This document shows, piece after piece, positions 16,830 through 26,300 of a stretch of DNA of 64,000 bases; within the stretch, counting starts at the first letter, position 1; every line of letters begins with the position of its first letter. Source of the stretch: VRUE01 sp963774405. Its GTDB lineage: Bacteria; Actinomycetota; Thermoleophilia; Solirubrobacterales; 70-9. The stretch is taken from assembly GCA_963774405.1 (NCBI GenBank), contig CAVZEV010000005.1, forward strand, positions 248,001 through 312,000, written 5' to 3'. The position numbers were made by a program, and so were the translations under genes. The notes under the pieces were generated by a model. It had not been told where the DNA came from and did not search any database. It saw nothing but the letters and a program-made list of their open reading frames with translations.

Positions 16830-18068
16830 TCAAAGAGTGTCTCCGATTGAGAAGCGACGCCGGGCGGCCTCCATGCCGGAACGGTATGCCTCGGAGGCCG
16901 TGGGATCCCACGAGCGAGTGACGAGGAGCGCATCCTCGCCGTCGGCTGAGCCGAGGCAGTACGGGACGAGCGCCTCGAATAGCTGCCGCGGGTCGAAGGC
17001 GGCCTCCGGCGGATGGACGCCGGCCGGGACCCCTGCGCGGTTGAGCAGGAGGTCCGCGGCGACGCCGAGCGGCACGCCGGTGACCGCTCCCATGCTCCTC
17101 CCCGGCAGCGCCGCCAGGGTGACGCCCACCGCCGCCGGGTCCTTGCCCCGCCTGCCCTCGGCGAGCGCGAAGATCGGCGGCAGTCGCTTGGTCGAGGCCA
17201 GTGCGGCGAGCGGCGGCGAGGGTATCCGGCGCTCGGACCAGTCGGCCACCCGTGCGGCTTGCCGCGGAGAGAGAGGGCCGCGCTCGCAGAGCCAGGCGAG
17301 TGCCACCAGCGATGCGCTGAAGCGGAGTCGGCCGTGGGTGACGTTGACGCTCTCGGCGACGCCGAAGGTGCGGTGCAGCGTGACCGGCTCAGGATGTCCG
17401 AAAGTACGTGCGCGGCGGCGGCCCACTCCCGGGTAGTCGACCACGACACGCCGTAGCGGTCGCTCCGCTCGCTCGCTTTCGTCCCGGACCACCCGGATCG
17501 TCCCCGTCGCCTGGGCGATGCCATGTTCGATCGCGGCGGGACCGCTGCCCGGTTCGGGGGTTGCGCCCTCGCCGTTCCAGCCGGTGATCACCCGGTGGAC
17601 GTCGTCGAGCTCGGACATCGCGACCACCGCGAGCAGGTTGACCAGCCCCGGGCTGGCGCCCATCCCGATCACCGCCCGCACTCCGGCCCGCCTGGCGGTC
17701 GCCGACATCTCGAGCATCGCCACCGTGGGCTCGGGATCGTCGCAGAGGTCGAGGTAGTCGCAGCCCTCCTCGATCGCCGCGGCCAGCACAGGAGGGCCGA
17801 AGCGGAAATACGGGCCGACCGTGTTCAGGACGACGTCGCTTTCGTTCAGGGCAGCCCGCAGGGCGGCCTCGTCGGTGACGTCGAGTGCGAGCGCCGTGGC
17901 GCGAGGGCCGCAGGCATCCGCGACCCGTGCCGCCGCGGCGAGGTCTCGGTCGGCGACCAGCACCCGCTCGACGCAGGCGAGAGTTGCGGCGGTCGCCGCG
18001 GCATGGCGGCCCATGCCCCCGCCACCGCCGAGGATTGCCACCGTCCTCCCTGTACGGTCGTTCTTCAT
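16830..18068 (-). CDS. Saccharopine dehydrogenase-like NAD(P)-binding oxidoreductase
   Basis: About 412 residues from MKNDRTGRTVAILGGGGGMG (18068). An ATG at 18083 is an alternative. The Rossmann fingerprint GGGGGMGRHAAATAA is followed by VLVADRDLAAAARVAD and ALDVTDEAALRAAL. The pattern VVLNTVGPYFRFGPPVLAAA then EEGCDYLDLCDD is diagnostic of the saccharopine dehydrogenase / homospermidine synthase fold. The substrate is unknown. It is divergent from a PaaX-like regulator with boxes in the shared promoter, so it is likely that regulator's target. Confidence 0.85.
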   Translation of the reverse strand: MKNDRTGRTVAILGGGGGMGRHAAATAATLACVERVLVADRDLAAAARVADACGPRATALALDVTDEAALRAALNESDVVLNTVGPYFRFGPPVLAAAIEEGCDYLDLCDDPEPTVAMLEMSATARRAGVRAVIGMGASPGLVNLLAVVAMSELDDVHRVITGWNGEGATPEPGSGPAAIEHGIAQATGTIRVVRDESERAERPLRRVVVDYPGVGRRRARTFGHPEPVTLHRTFGVAESVNVTHGRLRFSASLVALAWLCERGPLSPRQAARVADWSERRIPSPPLAALASTKRLPPIFALAEGRRGKDPAAVGVTLAALPGRSMGAVTGVPLGVAADLLLNRAGVPAGVHPPEAAFDPRQLFEALVPYCLGSADGEDALLVTRSWDPTASEAYRSGMEAARRRFSIGDTL

Positions 18069-18090
18069 ACGATCGTCAATCATACGACCG
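18055..18090. promoter_or_regulatory. Three ACGATCG-like boxes between the divergent genes
   Basis: CGGTCGT (18055-18061) and ACGACCG (18084-18090) form an inverted repeat around a central perfect palindrome ACGATCGT (18069-18076). TCATACGA also repeats at 15-base spacing. The cluster covers the start of the dehydrogenase gene, 35 bases from the regulator start, and is a plausible operator for auto- and cross-regulation. Confidence 0.45.
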
Positions 18091-18124
18091 ATTTGGTCCG
18101 AGCTTCGATACTTGGCATGCAACG

Positions 18125-18976
18125 ATGAGTGACTCCCCGATACCGACCCGCGCCCTGGTCCTCGCGATGGTCGACGCCGACGGTGCCGTCCCGCTTGAGG
18201 CGCTCAGGGAAACGGCGGTGGTGGTGGGCATCGGCGACGAGCAGCTGCGTCTTTGCTTGAGGCGACTGGTCGCCGAGGGCAGCCTGCGTCGCAGCGGTGG
18301 CCGCGGCAGGCACGCCTGCTATCGCGTCGCCGGCGAGCCAAGGTCCAGCATCCTTCCGGAGGCATCCTTCTTCGACTTCGCCTTGCGGCGCGATGCCGGA
18401 GAAGAGCCCTGGGACGAACGGTGGCGGCTCCTGGCATTCACCGTCCCGGAGTCCATGCGAAGTCGTCGTGACGAGCTGCGCCGGCGGCTCCTCTTCCTCG
18501 GGGGAGCTCCGATCCAAGCCGGTCTGTACGTTTCCGCGAGTCCCTGGGAGGATTACGTCGACGCCGTCGCTCGCGAGCTTCGGGTCGAGCCGTGGCTGAC
18601 CTCGGCCACGACCTCAGACCTCGAAGTCGGCGGCGAGTCCTCGCCGAAACGGATCGCCGAGCGACTGTGGCCCTTGGATGCGATCGCTGAGAGCTGGCGG
18701 TCGTACGATGCCGCGACTCGACGGCGGCTGGGACCGCGACCGAACAGTCCGGCGGAGGCGACGGGGCGAGCGATTGCGACCCTCCTCGACTTGGTTCGGA
18801 CGATCGAGCCCGACCCGCTCCTCCCGCCTGAGCTGCTGCCCGCCGACTGGCCGGGCGCAGCCGGCCGACGGCTGTGCCTCGATGCGATGGTCACCTTTGC
18901 GGAGCAGGCGGGCGAACGCTTCCCGGCAGGGATTCGCGAGCTGATGAATCGGGCGTCCTGGCCGCGCGGCACGTGA
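18125..18976 (+). CDS. PaaX-like transcriptional regulator
   Basis: 283 residues. The N-terminal winged helix is IPTRALVLAMVDADGAVPLE with LRLCLRRLVAEGSLRRSGGR. The central PaaX-type motif is WRLLAFTVPESMRSRRDELR with LLFLGGAPIQAGLYVSAS, and the C-terminal domain ends with REL-MNRASWPR. PaaX proteins are CoA-thioester-responsive repressors of aromatic degradation. Here the neighbour is a dehydrogenase, not a paa cluster, so the ligand is unknown. ATG 18125 is used. Confidence 0.8.
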   Translation: MSDSPIPTRALVLAMVDADGAVPLEALRETAVVVGIGDEQLRLCLRRLVAEGSLRRSGGRGRHACYRVAGEPRSSILPEASFFDFALRRDAGEEPWDERWRLLAFTVPESMRSRRDELRRRLLFLGGAPIQAGLYVSASPWEDYVDAVARELRVEPWLTSATTSDLEVGGESSPKRIAERLWPLDAIAESWRSYDAATRRRLGPRPNSPAEATGRAIATLLDLVRTIEPDPLLPPELLPADWPGAAGRRLCLDAMVTFAEQAGERFPAGIRELMNRASWPRGT

Positions 18977-19122
18977 GGATCGCCGGCGGAAGATCAGCGC
19001 CGCATGGTTCGTCTTGTTGTCGGCGCGACCGAGGGCATGTCAAGGTCGCGCCCCAGCATCAGGCACACGCCATCGGCCATGCCGCGACTCCTCGCCGACC
19101 GTGGCGTCCTGCTCAGCGTGCC

Positions 19123-19590
19123 TTATGGCTTGGCGGCGCTGTTGGCGACGAGGAATTCGGCCAGGGTGTGGACTTCTTCGCTCGAGAGCGTCTGCCCATA
19201 GGTCTGGGGCATGACGTTGGCGGAGTAGCCTTCGACGACCTCGGAGTTCGGGTGGACGATCATTTCTTCGATTCCGGCCGTGTTGTCGTCGGGGGCGAGG
19301 GATTCTTCGAGGTCGGGGCCGACTTTCCCGGTCGCCCCCGCGGCGGCCAGGGTGTGGCAGGACCCGCAGCCAGTGTCAGTGAAGAGTTGCTTACCGTCCG
19401 CACTTGCGGTTTCGCTCGGTCCGGCCCCTGCGGACTGCGTTTCGCCTGCCGAACCGCTGACGTAGACGATTTCGGTCTTCGTCGAGCCGCCGAGCTTGCC
19501 GACGAGCAGGCCGCCAACGAACGCGATGACAGCTATCAGGACAAAAACCCAGCCTTCAACTACCAGGCGCCTCCAGCCTTCACGCTGCAC
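19123..19590 (-). CDS. Membrane-anchored monohaem cytochrome c
   Basis: About 155 residues. A GTG at 19590 is chosen because an AAGGAGGAG SD lies 5-6 bases upstream; ATGs at 19605 or 19623 would place that SD inside the gene. One N-terminal helix (GWVFVLIAVIAFVGGLLVGK) anchors the protein. A Ser/Ala/Gly-rich linker leads to the haem motif CGSCH (TDTGCGSCHTLAAAGATGKV), and the likely distal Met ligand is in ANVMPQTYGQ. It would carry electrons at the outer face of the membrane. No oxidase genes are adjacent. The gap 18977-19122 shows no feature. Confidence 0.88.
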   Translation of the reverse strand: MQREGWRRLVVEGWVFVLIAVIAFVGGLLVGKLGGSTKTEIVYVSGSAGETQSAGAGPSETASADGKQLFTDTGCGSCHTLAAAGATGKVGPDLEESLAPDDNTAGIEEMIVHPNSEVVEGYSANVMPQTYGQTLSSEEVHTLAEFLVANSAAKP

Positions 19591-19697
19591 CCTCTCCTCC
19601 TTCATTCGGTCAACTCGCGGCAAATATAGCCGGAGAGACGAACGGGGTATCCGTAGAAAACACCACTGATTTGGCTATTCGACCCCGGGCCCTGAAC

Positions 19698-20477
19698 TCA
19701 TTCCTTAACCCCGCAAGCCTTTTCCACCTTCGCGCTTATCGACAGCCCCTCCCCGAACGCAAAGGAGGCCAGCGCCAAGGGGAAGACCGTCCGCGGAGAG
19801 CCCTTGGGAGCAGGGCAGCCCGCGTTGAAGTAGGAGAGCTGCCTCCCCTTGAAGCGGTATTTGCGCTTCAGGGTCAGCTTGATCCGGTCGACGTAGCCCC
19901 AGTCCCCCAGGGCCTGGGGCAAAGACGCGGTGAGCTTGGTGCCGTAGGCGCCGTGGTGGGTCTTCTGGATCGAGAAGGGGATGACGAATGAGGAGAAGAA
20001 GGGGTTGGCGGTGAAGATGTGGGTGAAGATCACCGGGCGGCCCTTCTGGCGGCCGTTGAAGATCAGAAGGCGCCCGTGGGTCGGGTAGGCGCCCTGGTCG
20101 GGCAAGACGATGTGGGCCCAGAACTGGCCCGAGCCGATCAGGGCATCGCCGCAGGCGGTGAGGGCTCTTTGCGTCGAGGCGGGCTGGATCCGCTTCAAGG
20201 GGCAACTCGGCAGTCCCTTGGACTGCAAGAGGCCGTGTTTGTTGACTTCGACCGTCATCTCCTGCAGCTGGGGAGGGATCCCGCCGTGGGGTTCGGAGAG
20301 GTGGCCCGATACGAAGACGGCGATCGGTGCGACTCCGTGCCTGGGGAGCTTGTAGGGGAGGATCTGGGAGAGGACGGTGATCCTCACGTTGCCCTCCTGG
20401 ACCACCGAGGCGTCGGCGAGGCTAGCGCACGCCAACACTGCCACCGCGGTGGCGAGGGCCCCCGCCCGTCTCGCCAT
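19698..20477 (-). CDS. Secreted protein, family C (paralogue of 58100, 58877 and 59779 genes)
   Basis: 259 residues with an N-terminal signal sequence (GALATAVAVLACASLADASV). The mature part follows the pattern seen in three other genes in this window: VRITVLSQILPYKLPRHGVA, then a GLLQSKGLPSCP-type turn, C-GDALIGSG, and HGAYGTKLTASLPQALGDWG. The function is unknown, and the conserved cysteines suggest a disulfide-bonded beta-rich extracellular domain. It is the last gene of the leftward surface-protein operon, 3 bases after the preceding gene's stop. Confidence 0.75.
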   Translation of the reverse strand: MARRAGALATAVAVLACASLADASVVQEGNVRITVLSQILPYKLPRHGVAPIAVFVSGHLSEPHGGIPPQLQEMTVEVNKHGLLQSKGLPSCPLKRIQPASTQRALTACGDALIGSGQFWAHIVLPDQGAYPTHGRLLIFNGRQKGRPVIFTHIFTANPFFSSFVIPFSIQKTHHGAYGTKLTASLPQALGDWGYVDRIKLTLKRKYRFKGRQLSYFNAGCPAPKGSPRTVFPLALASFAFGEGLSISAKVEKACGVKE

Positions 20478-20480
20478 CTC

Positions 20481-23303
20481 TTAGCGAACCCTGTGCTTTG
20501 AGCGCCTGCGGTGCTTGCGGGCCTTCTTGCACCCGGTCGCCTTCAGCTTCGGCCGCAGTTCAGAGACCTTGCCGTTGTGGCCGCTGAAGTTGGCTTCGGC
20601 GCGGTGGGCATGGGCGCAGAGGTTGGTCGAGTTTTCGAACAGGCCCTTCTTGCCTCCCCGCAGGCTCAAGACGACGCTTGAGACCGGGGCGTCGGGGGTC
20701 GATTCGAAGGTGTTTCGCAGGCGTCCCTTGACCGAGTCGACCTTGCCGTCCAAGACGACGTCGATCTCGCCGTTGTGGACCGCCGCCACCACGTCCGGCA
20801 GCTGGTGTTCGGAGGAGCGCAGGAAGACCGGACCGGTCAAGGGTTCGGAGAGGATCGGGGTCCTCACCACGGCCTTGCCGTAGATCGAGCCGGGGGGGCA
20901 CTGTTCCCCGGGGTGGGCTCCCTGCTTGAAGACGACCCTGGTGCAGATCGTGTTGAAGTGGGCGTTGGCGATGAACTCCGAGGAGGGCAGGATCACTTCG
21001 GTTCGTTTGATCCCCGCTTCGCCGATGCCGTTCATCTTCAGCCTTGCGGTCAGGGCCGGGTAGGCGCCGCGTCTTGTTCCGCCCTTGAGCTTCAGCGAAA
21101 GCTTTGGCTTGAAGGGCAAGGCCGCGCAGTCTGCGGCCTGGAAGGGGGTTGAGACCGTCACCGGGCGATCGTCTGCTTCAGAGGAGAAGTCAAGGCCCGA
21201 ACCCAAGAGGGTGCTTGCGGTGGAGGTCCTCGAGCAGGAGGTCGGGTTGAGGACGAATTCGGGTCGGTCGGTGTAGGCGCGGATGTCGCGGGCGTGGACC
21301 GGTACGCCCTTGATGATGTGGGGGATCGGGTCCGATCCCGTGGCGTCGATGAAGACTTCGCCGGTTTCGGGGTCGACCCGGAAGGCGTAGCGCAAGACCA
21401 CGGTGCCGAGGTCGAAGGGGCCTGCCTTGGCGGCGGTGATCGCGACCAGCGATATCGCCGAGCCGTGGTAGGGCCCGGCGAGGTAGAGCTTGCCGGGGAC
21501 GTAGGCCAATGCCTGGCCGACTCCCGCGCCGACCAAGGAGTGGCCGATTTCAGAGGCCTGTGGGCAAGAGGGCGAGTTGATCTCTTCTTCGCCGCCGTGG
21601 GGCCCCGTTCTCGCCCTGGCCGCTTCGATCGCCGAGTCCGGGCAGAAGGGGATGCCCGCCAGCTTGCCGACCACACCCGGCGGGAGCTTGATCGAGAAGC
21701 GGTTGATCTCCTGTTCTGCGTCTGTCCTGAACAACCTGACGTTGAAAGGCGAGAACCTTCCCGCGGCGTTGTTGATCGAACCGGCGATCAGACCCGGGTG
21801 GAAGGGCGGCAGGCCGCCCGAGGGGCAGGCCCCTCCTTCGGCTCCGCGTTCGATCTGAAAGGAGGCTTCCCTGGTGATCGCTTCGCTCGAGGAGAACGGG
21901 GTGAGCCTGGCCACGGTCTTGTATTCACCGCAGGACTGGGGGGTGGCCAATGGCGCCCTGGCTCCTTCGCGGAAGTGCAGCTTGAAGGAGGAGAAGGGGA
22001 TCGGCGGCAGATCTTCGAAGGTGGTGGTGATCTGGCCGGTGCTCGGGTTCAGGTCGATCCGCCCGGCCTGCTTTACCAAGACACCGCGTTCGGGGGCGCG
22101 GGCGACCATGTAGAGGGCGGCGAGGGTGCCGAACTCGTTTTCGTAGGGGGCCGCCAGGTAGAGCGAGCCTTCCACCGGTTCTTCCAAGAGCGGGCTGAGT
22201 ACGTGGACGCTTCCCAGCTTGGAAGCTTCCGGGCAGCCTGCCCCTGCCGGGGAGTCGAGCTGCTCTGAGCGGTACTGGTCCTCCGAGCAGGTGGCGATCC
22301 CTTCGGCGAAGGAGGGGTTGACGGTGGTCCCTTCGGGCAGGCTGACGACGACCTTTTTGGGCTCGGTTTCGGCGATCCCGTTGGGGTTGGTCAACCCCTG
22401 GTTTGAGAGCTTCAGCTCGAAGTCCAGCCCCGAGGGATTGGAGGCGAGCTTGGTGGTCGGCTGGGAGGAGATTTCGGGAGTGAAGGGGACCGCCGCGCAG
22501 CCCGTCATCGGCTGCGGCTGATCGGCGGCGTTCAGCGCCTTGACCGTTTCGGAGCTGTAGGTGGTGGGGTCTTGGACGGAGTCGACGCTGATCGTGGTTT
22601 GCGGTGCCGCGTTGCAGGAGGCGGGCATGGTCAGGAAGGCGCGCTTGGGGGCGGTCGAGGGGCAGCCTTCGAAGACAACACCTTCGAGGGTGAGGCAGGA
22701 GCGTTCGGGGTCGTGTTCGGCGGCCGCGGGGATGCCCCAGATCGTCTCGGTGATCGCGCTCACTTCGATCGGCGTGTTGATCGCATCGACCCGCAGGCCA
22801 TAGCCGGCTTCGGTGCGCGTGGAGGCGAGCTGGTGGGAGGTGAGTTCGGCAGTGGAGAAACCGAGCTCGGCGGCGACGCCCGGTGGCGGCACCAGGTTGA
22901 AGACGGGCCCGGTGGCCTGGCCGCCGGCGGAGGGCACGATCGCGCGCAGGAAGCCGACCTGGGTGTCGCCGGGACAGGGCGGCAGCAGGCCGCCTTCGTC
23001 GAAGGCCTGGCGCGGACAGGCGGGGACCGCCCGCGGGTTGCCGATCAGCCCCGGCGGCAGATCGACGATTATGTTTCGCGCCTGCCCGCCTTCGGTAAGG
23101 CCGCTTTCGTCGGTCTTCAGCTCGAAGTGAACGGTGAGGCCGGCCGGGTGCGAGGAGGCCTGGGTGTCGATCGTGCCGCTGGCGGTTCGGGCCGTGACCG
23201 AGGCGCTGCCGGGCACGAGGCCGAAATCGGCCTGGGCCGCGGCGGGCAGCGCCAGCGAGCAGGCGAGCGCCGCGAGGGCGAGGAGTCTCTTGCGGGCGAT
23301 CAC
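20481..23303 (-). CDS. Large secreted beta-sandwich protein with basic tail (gene B, intact copy)
   Basis: About 940 residues from a GTG at 23303 that overlaps the stop of gene A (GTGA). A signal peptide (RKRLLALAALACSLALPAAA) is followed by a tandem-domain extracellular part. Two related units contain G-S/K-LYLA-PY, a VDP-or-LNPSTG turn, DPIP/LPPIPF, and C-x-x-Y or NPTSC. The tail is strongly basic (KKARKHRRRSKHRVR). No catalytic motif is seen. It is probably a cell-surface or matrix protein. An almost identical but frameshifted copy lies at 26818-29636. Confidence 0.8.
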   Translation of the reverse strand: MIARKRLLALAALACSLALPAAAQADFGLVPGSASVTARTASGTIDTQASSHPAGLTVHFELKTDESGLTEGGQARNIIVDLPPGLIGNPRAVPACPRQAFDEGGLLPPCPGDTQVGFLRAIVPSAGGQATGPVFNLVPPPGVAAELGFSTAELTSHQLASTRTEAGYGLRVDAINTPIEVSAITETIWGIPAAAEHDPERSCLTLEGVVFEGCPSTAPKRAFLTMPASCNAAPQTTISVDSVQDPTTYSSETVKALNAADQPQPMTGCAAVPFTPEISSQPTTKLASNPSGLDFELKLSNQGLTNPNGIAETEPKKVVVSLPEGTTVNPSFAEGIATCSEDQYRSEQLDSPAGAGCPEASKLGSVHVLSPLLEEPVEGSLYLAAPYENEFGTLAALYMVARAPERGVLVKQAGRIDLNPSTGQITTTFEDLPPIPFSSFKLHFREGARAPLATPQSCGEYKTVARLTPFSSSEAITREASFQIERGAEGGACPSGGLPPFHPGLIAGSINNAAGRFSPFNVRLFRTDAEQEINRFSIKLPPGVVGKLAGIPFCPDSAIEAARARTGPHGGEEEINSPSCPQASEIGHSLVGAGVGQALAYVPGKLYLAGPYHGSAISLVAITAAKAGPFDLGTVVLRYAFRVDPETGEVFIDATGSDPIPHIIKGVPVHARDIRAYTDRPEFVLNPTSCSRTSTASTLLGSGLDFSSEADDRPVTVSTPFQAADCAALPFKPKLSLKLKGGTRRGAYPALTARLKMNGIGEAGIKRTEVILPSSEFIANAHFNTICTRVVFKQGAHPGEQCPPGSIYGKAVVRTPILSEPLTGPVFLRSSEHQLPDVVAAVHNGEIDVVLDGKVDSVKGRLRNTFESTPDAPVSSVVLSLRGGKKGLFENSTNLCAHAHRAEANFSGHNGKVSELRPKLKATGCKKARKHRRRSKHRVR

Positions 23304-26300
23304 TTCGAACCTCCCCGGTTGTGCTTGGCGGCTCGCTTGTGAGCGTGCTTGTGCTTGGCGTGCCTTCGCTTCTTCTTGTGCCTCTTGTGCTTGTGCTTCT
23401 TTGCCTTGCCTTCCTCGTGCACGTTGCCCGCGCCTTGGAAGGTCGAGGAGCCCGGTGTGGGGTCGTTGGGGACCGCGACCGGCGCCTGGCAGGCTTCGCC
23501 CTGGCATTCGCCCCTGCCGACTTCGCTTTCGGCCGGGATGCCGCCTTCTTCGCGGGCGTCATAGAGGTCGAACAGGTCGTCTTTGTCTCTCAGCGTGAGC
23601 TGGTCGCGGGTGGTGAAGAAGACGTTCCCGGCGGCGGGGTCGATCGCGATGAAGTTGGAGTCGACGACTCCGGTTCCGGCCGAGATCAGCGTGGTGCAGC
23701 CTTCAGGGCGCCCGCAGGTGTTCGCGGCGGGCTCTTCGGGGCCGGCGGGCGGCTCGTACTGATAGACGTCTTCGACGCCGTTGTTGGTGTCGGCGGGAAC
23801 CAGCGAGTCCTGCGAGTCGAAGTAAAGGCGCCCGGAGTCGGTTAGGTAGCGGGGCTGGAAGGCGCCAAACGACTGGATCGTCGGCAGCGTCGTCCTCCCC
23901 AGCGGGCGCTCGCCGCTGGGGTTGCAAGAGGCGCAGCGAAGCGTTTCCGTGGCGGAGTCATAGAGGAAGGCCTCGGGGACCGCGTGGTTGTCATAGCCGC
24001 TCAGCGGCGCAACGGAGAGGAAGGCGAGGTAGCGCCCGGCGGGGCTGGCCTCGGCGGTTCGTCCCGCCGGACTACCCGCCCAGTCCCCGCCGCTGGTGGA
24101 ACTGCCGCCGTCGGCGGCGGCCAGCCTCGCCACGAAGCGCGTGCCTTCCCCTTCTGACCAGGCGTAGAGGTTGAGCTTGCCCGCTTCGGCGGCTTCGCCT
24201 TCCTGGTTGGGCGTTTCGTCGAGCACTTCGGTGTCGACGAAGTAGATCCGGGAGAGGTCTTCACTTTCTCCCACCACCCCTTCGAAGCCGCCCTTGCCCT
24301 GGGTCAGGTCGACGGTCGGTTCTTCATCGCCCAGCGAGTGCAGGTGCCCGTTGGCGAGCAATACCGCCGAGCCGTTGACGGCAGCGGCGAGGAACCTGCC
24401 GGGGTCGGGGCACCCTTCGGTGGAGATCGCCCTCGTCGTCTCGCCGCCTTCGCGGACATAGGTCTGGTGGGCTTCGTCTTCGAAGAAGGCGCGGGCGCCG
24501 TCGGCGGAGATCGCGTGGGCGCTGGCGGCGCCGAAGGCTGCGCCGGGCTGGGTGGTGGCGTTGCCCGGCGCCACGTTGACCAGGGCGATCTCGCCTTCGT
24601 GCCATTCATAGAGGTTGAACTTGTTCGCACCGCCGTCGGTGGCCGCGGGGGCGAAGGGGGTTTCTTCGCTCAGCGCGTCGTTTGCGCTGAAGATGATCCG
24701 CGAGAGGTCGGCCGAGGCGCCGGCGTAGCGGATTTCGAAGTTCCCGCTGCCAAAGGCGGGGCGGTTGGGCGGTTCTGATGTGAGCAGCGGCGCCAGCGCC
24801 GGCGGATCGGAGGAGGGCTGGGCATAGAGGTTCTGATAGCCCGCCGGCGCTTCGGGGCTGAGCGGCAGGTCGCTTTCGGAGCCCAGCAGCACGCCGCGGC
24901 CGAGGTCGGCGCCGAAGGCCTTGTAGCCCTGGGTGCCTCCCTGTCCCAGATGCAGCGGGGTCAGGTTCCTCGTCTGCCAGCCGGCTTTGGGGTCGCGGCG
25001 GGCGATGTACTGGTTGGCGAGCAGGGCGCTGGCTTCGGTATCGAAGGCGGTGCCCTCATAGACGATCGCTTCCCCGTCGGGAGCGCTTTGCATCGGGAAG
25101 TGGGGAAAGGTGCCGCCGGGCTTGCAGACCGTCTGGGTAGGGCAGGTGCCCTCGGGGCGGGCGGGGACCACCTGGCCGGCGTTCTTTTGCACCGGGGAGA
25201 CCAGCTCATAGGCGCGGCGGTCGGGCAGGCCGGGGACTTCCTCGGCGAAGGTGCGAAAGCGGATCGCTTCGCCGCTGTCTTCGCAGACTTTTTCGGCTTC
25301 GCCCGCGGAGCAGTGGCTGGTCGCCACGGCGCGGAAGCGGTAGGCGGTGTCGGGGGCGAGGCCGGCCAGCGAGGCGCTCACCGTGACCGCTTCGGTGCCT
25401 TCGCCCGCTACCGCCCCGCCCGGCGGTGCTTGCGCCGCCCCGGCGAAGCGATCGGCTGGTTCGCTTTCCTCGTATTGGGCCTCGGTCTCGTACTGGAAGG
25501 CGTAGCGGGTCGCCGAGCCCTTGGGGTTGACCTGGGCCGAGAGCTCGGCCGTGGTCGCGGTGACGTTGGCAAAGGACTCCGCTTCGACCGCCGGCGGGAT
25601 TTCGGCCGGCTGGGAGAAGATGTAGCCGAGCGAGGATTCCACGCGGGTTTCGGGCCATTCTCCTTCGCTGTTGCCGCCTCCGTAATCCGGCGCGCCGGCG
25701 TAGAGCACGCCGACCGGGCGCCCCGCTTCGTATTCCCGTTCGGGGTCGAAGGCCAGCCCGGTGATCTGCTCTCGGTTGGGCGAAAGTGTGAAGGCGCTTG
25801 CTTCGTGGAACTTGCCTTCCCCGTCGCAGCCGGCGCCGAGCTGGTGGATCTTGTTGGAGCCGTTTTCTGAGTGAAAGAAGACTTCGCCCCCCGCCGGGTT
25901 GACCGTGATCGCGTCGATCCGCCCCTGCGGGTAGCTGAACCGGCAGACCGGCGCCGCCGGTTGGGCCGGGTCGAACTTGGCGATTTCGCCGTTTTCCCCG
26001 CCGACGTAGAGCTCACCGGCGGCATCGGCGACCGGGAACTGCTCCGACACCCCTTCTTTCCCGAAGCCGACCCCGATGTCGTGGCCTTGGCCGGCGTAGA
26101 CGTAGTGTTCGTAGTCGCCCGGGGACTGCGGTTCGAACTCCATCAGGCGGTGGTAATTGTTGTCGTTGCCGTTTTCGTCGAAGACGTAGACGTCGCCGGT
26201 GGAGTTGACGGCGATCGCGCCGTTCCGGCGGTTGCCGGTGGCGTGCAGCTTGCCGGGGCTCGCCGCGGTGGTTTCGCCCGTGGCGGCCGCTTCGCCGAAT

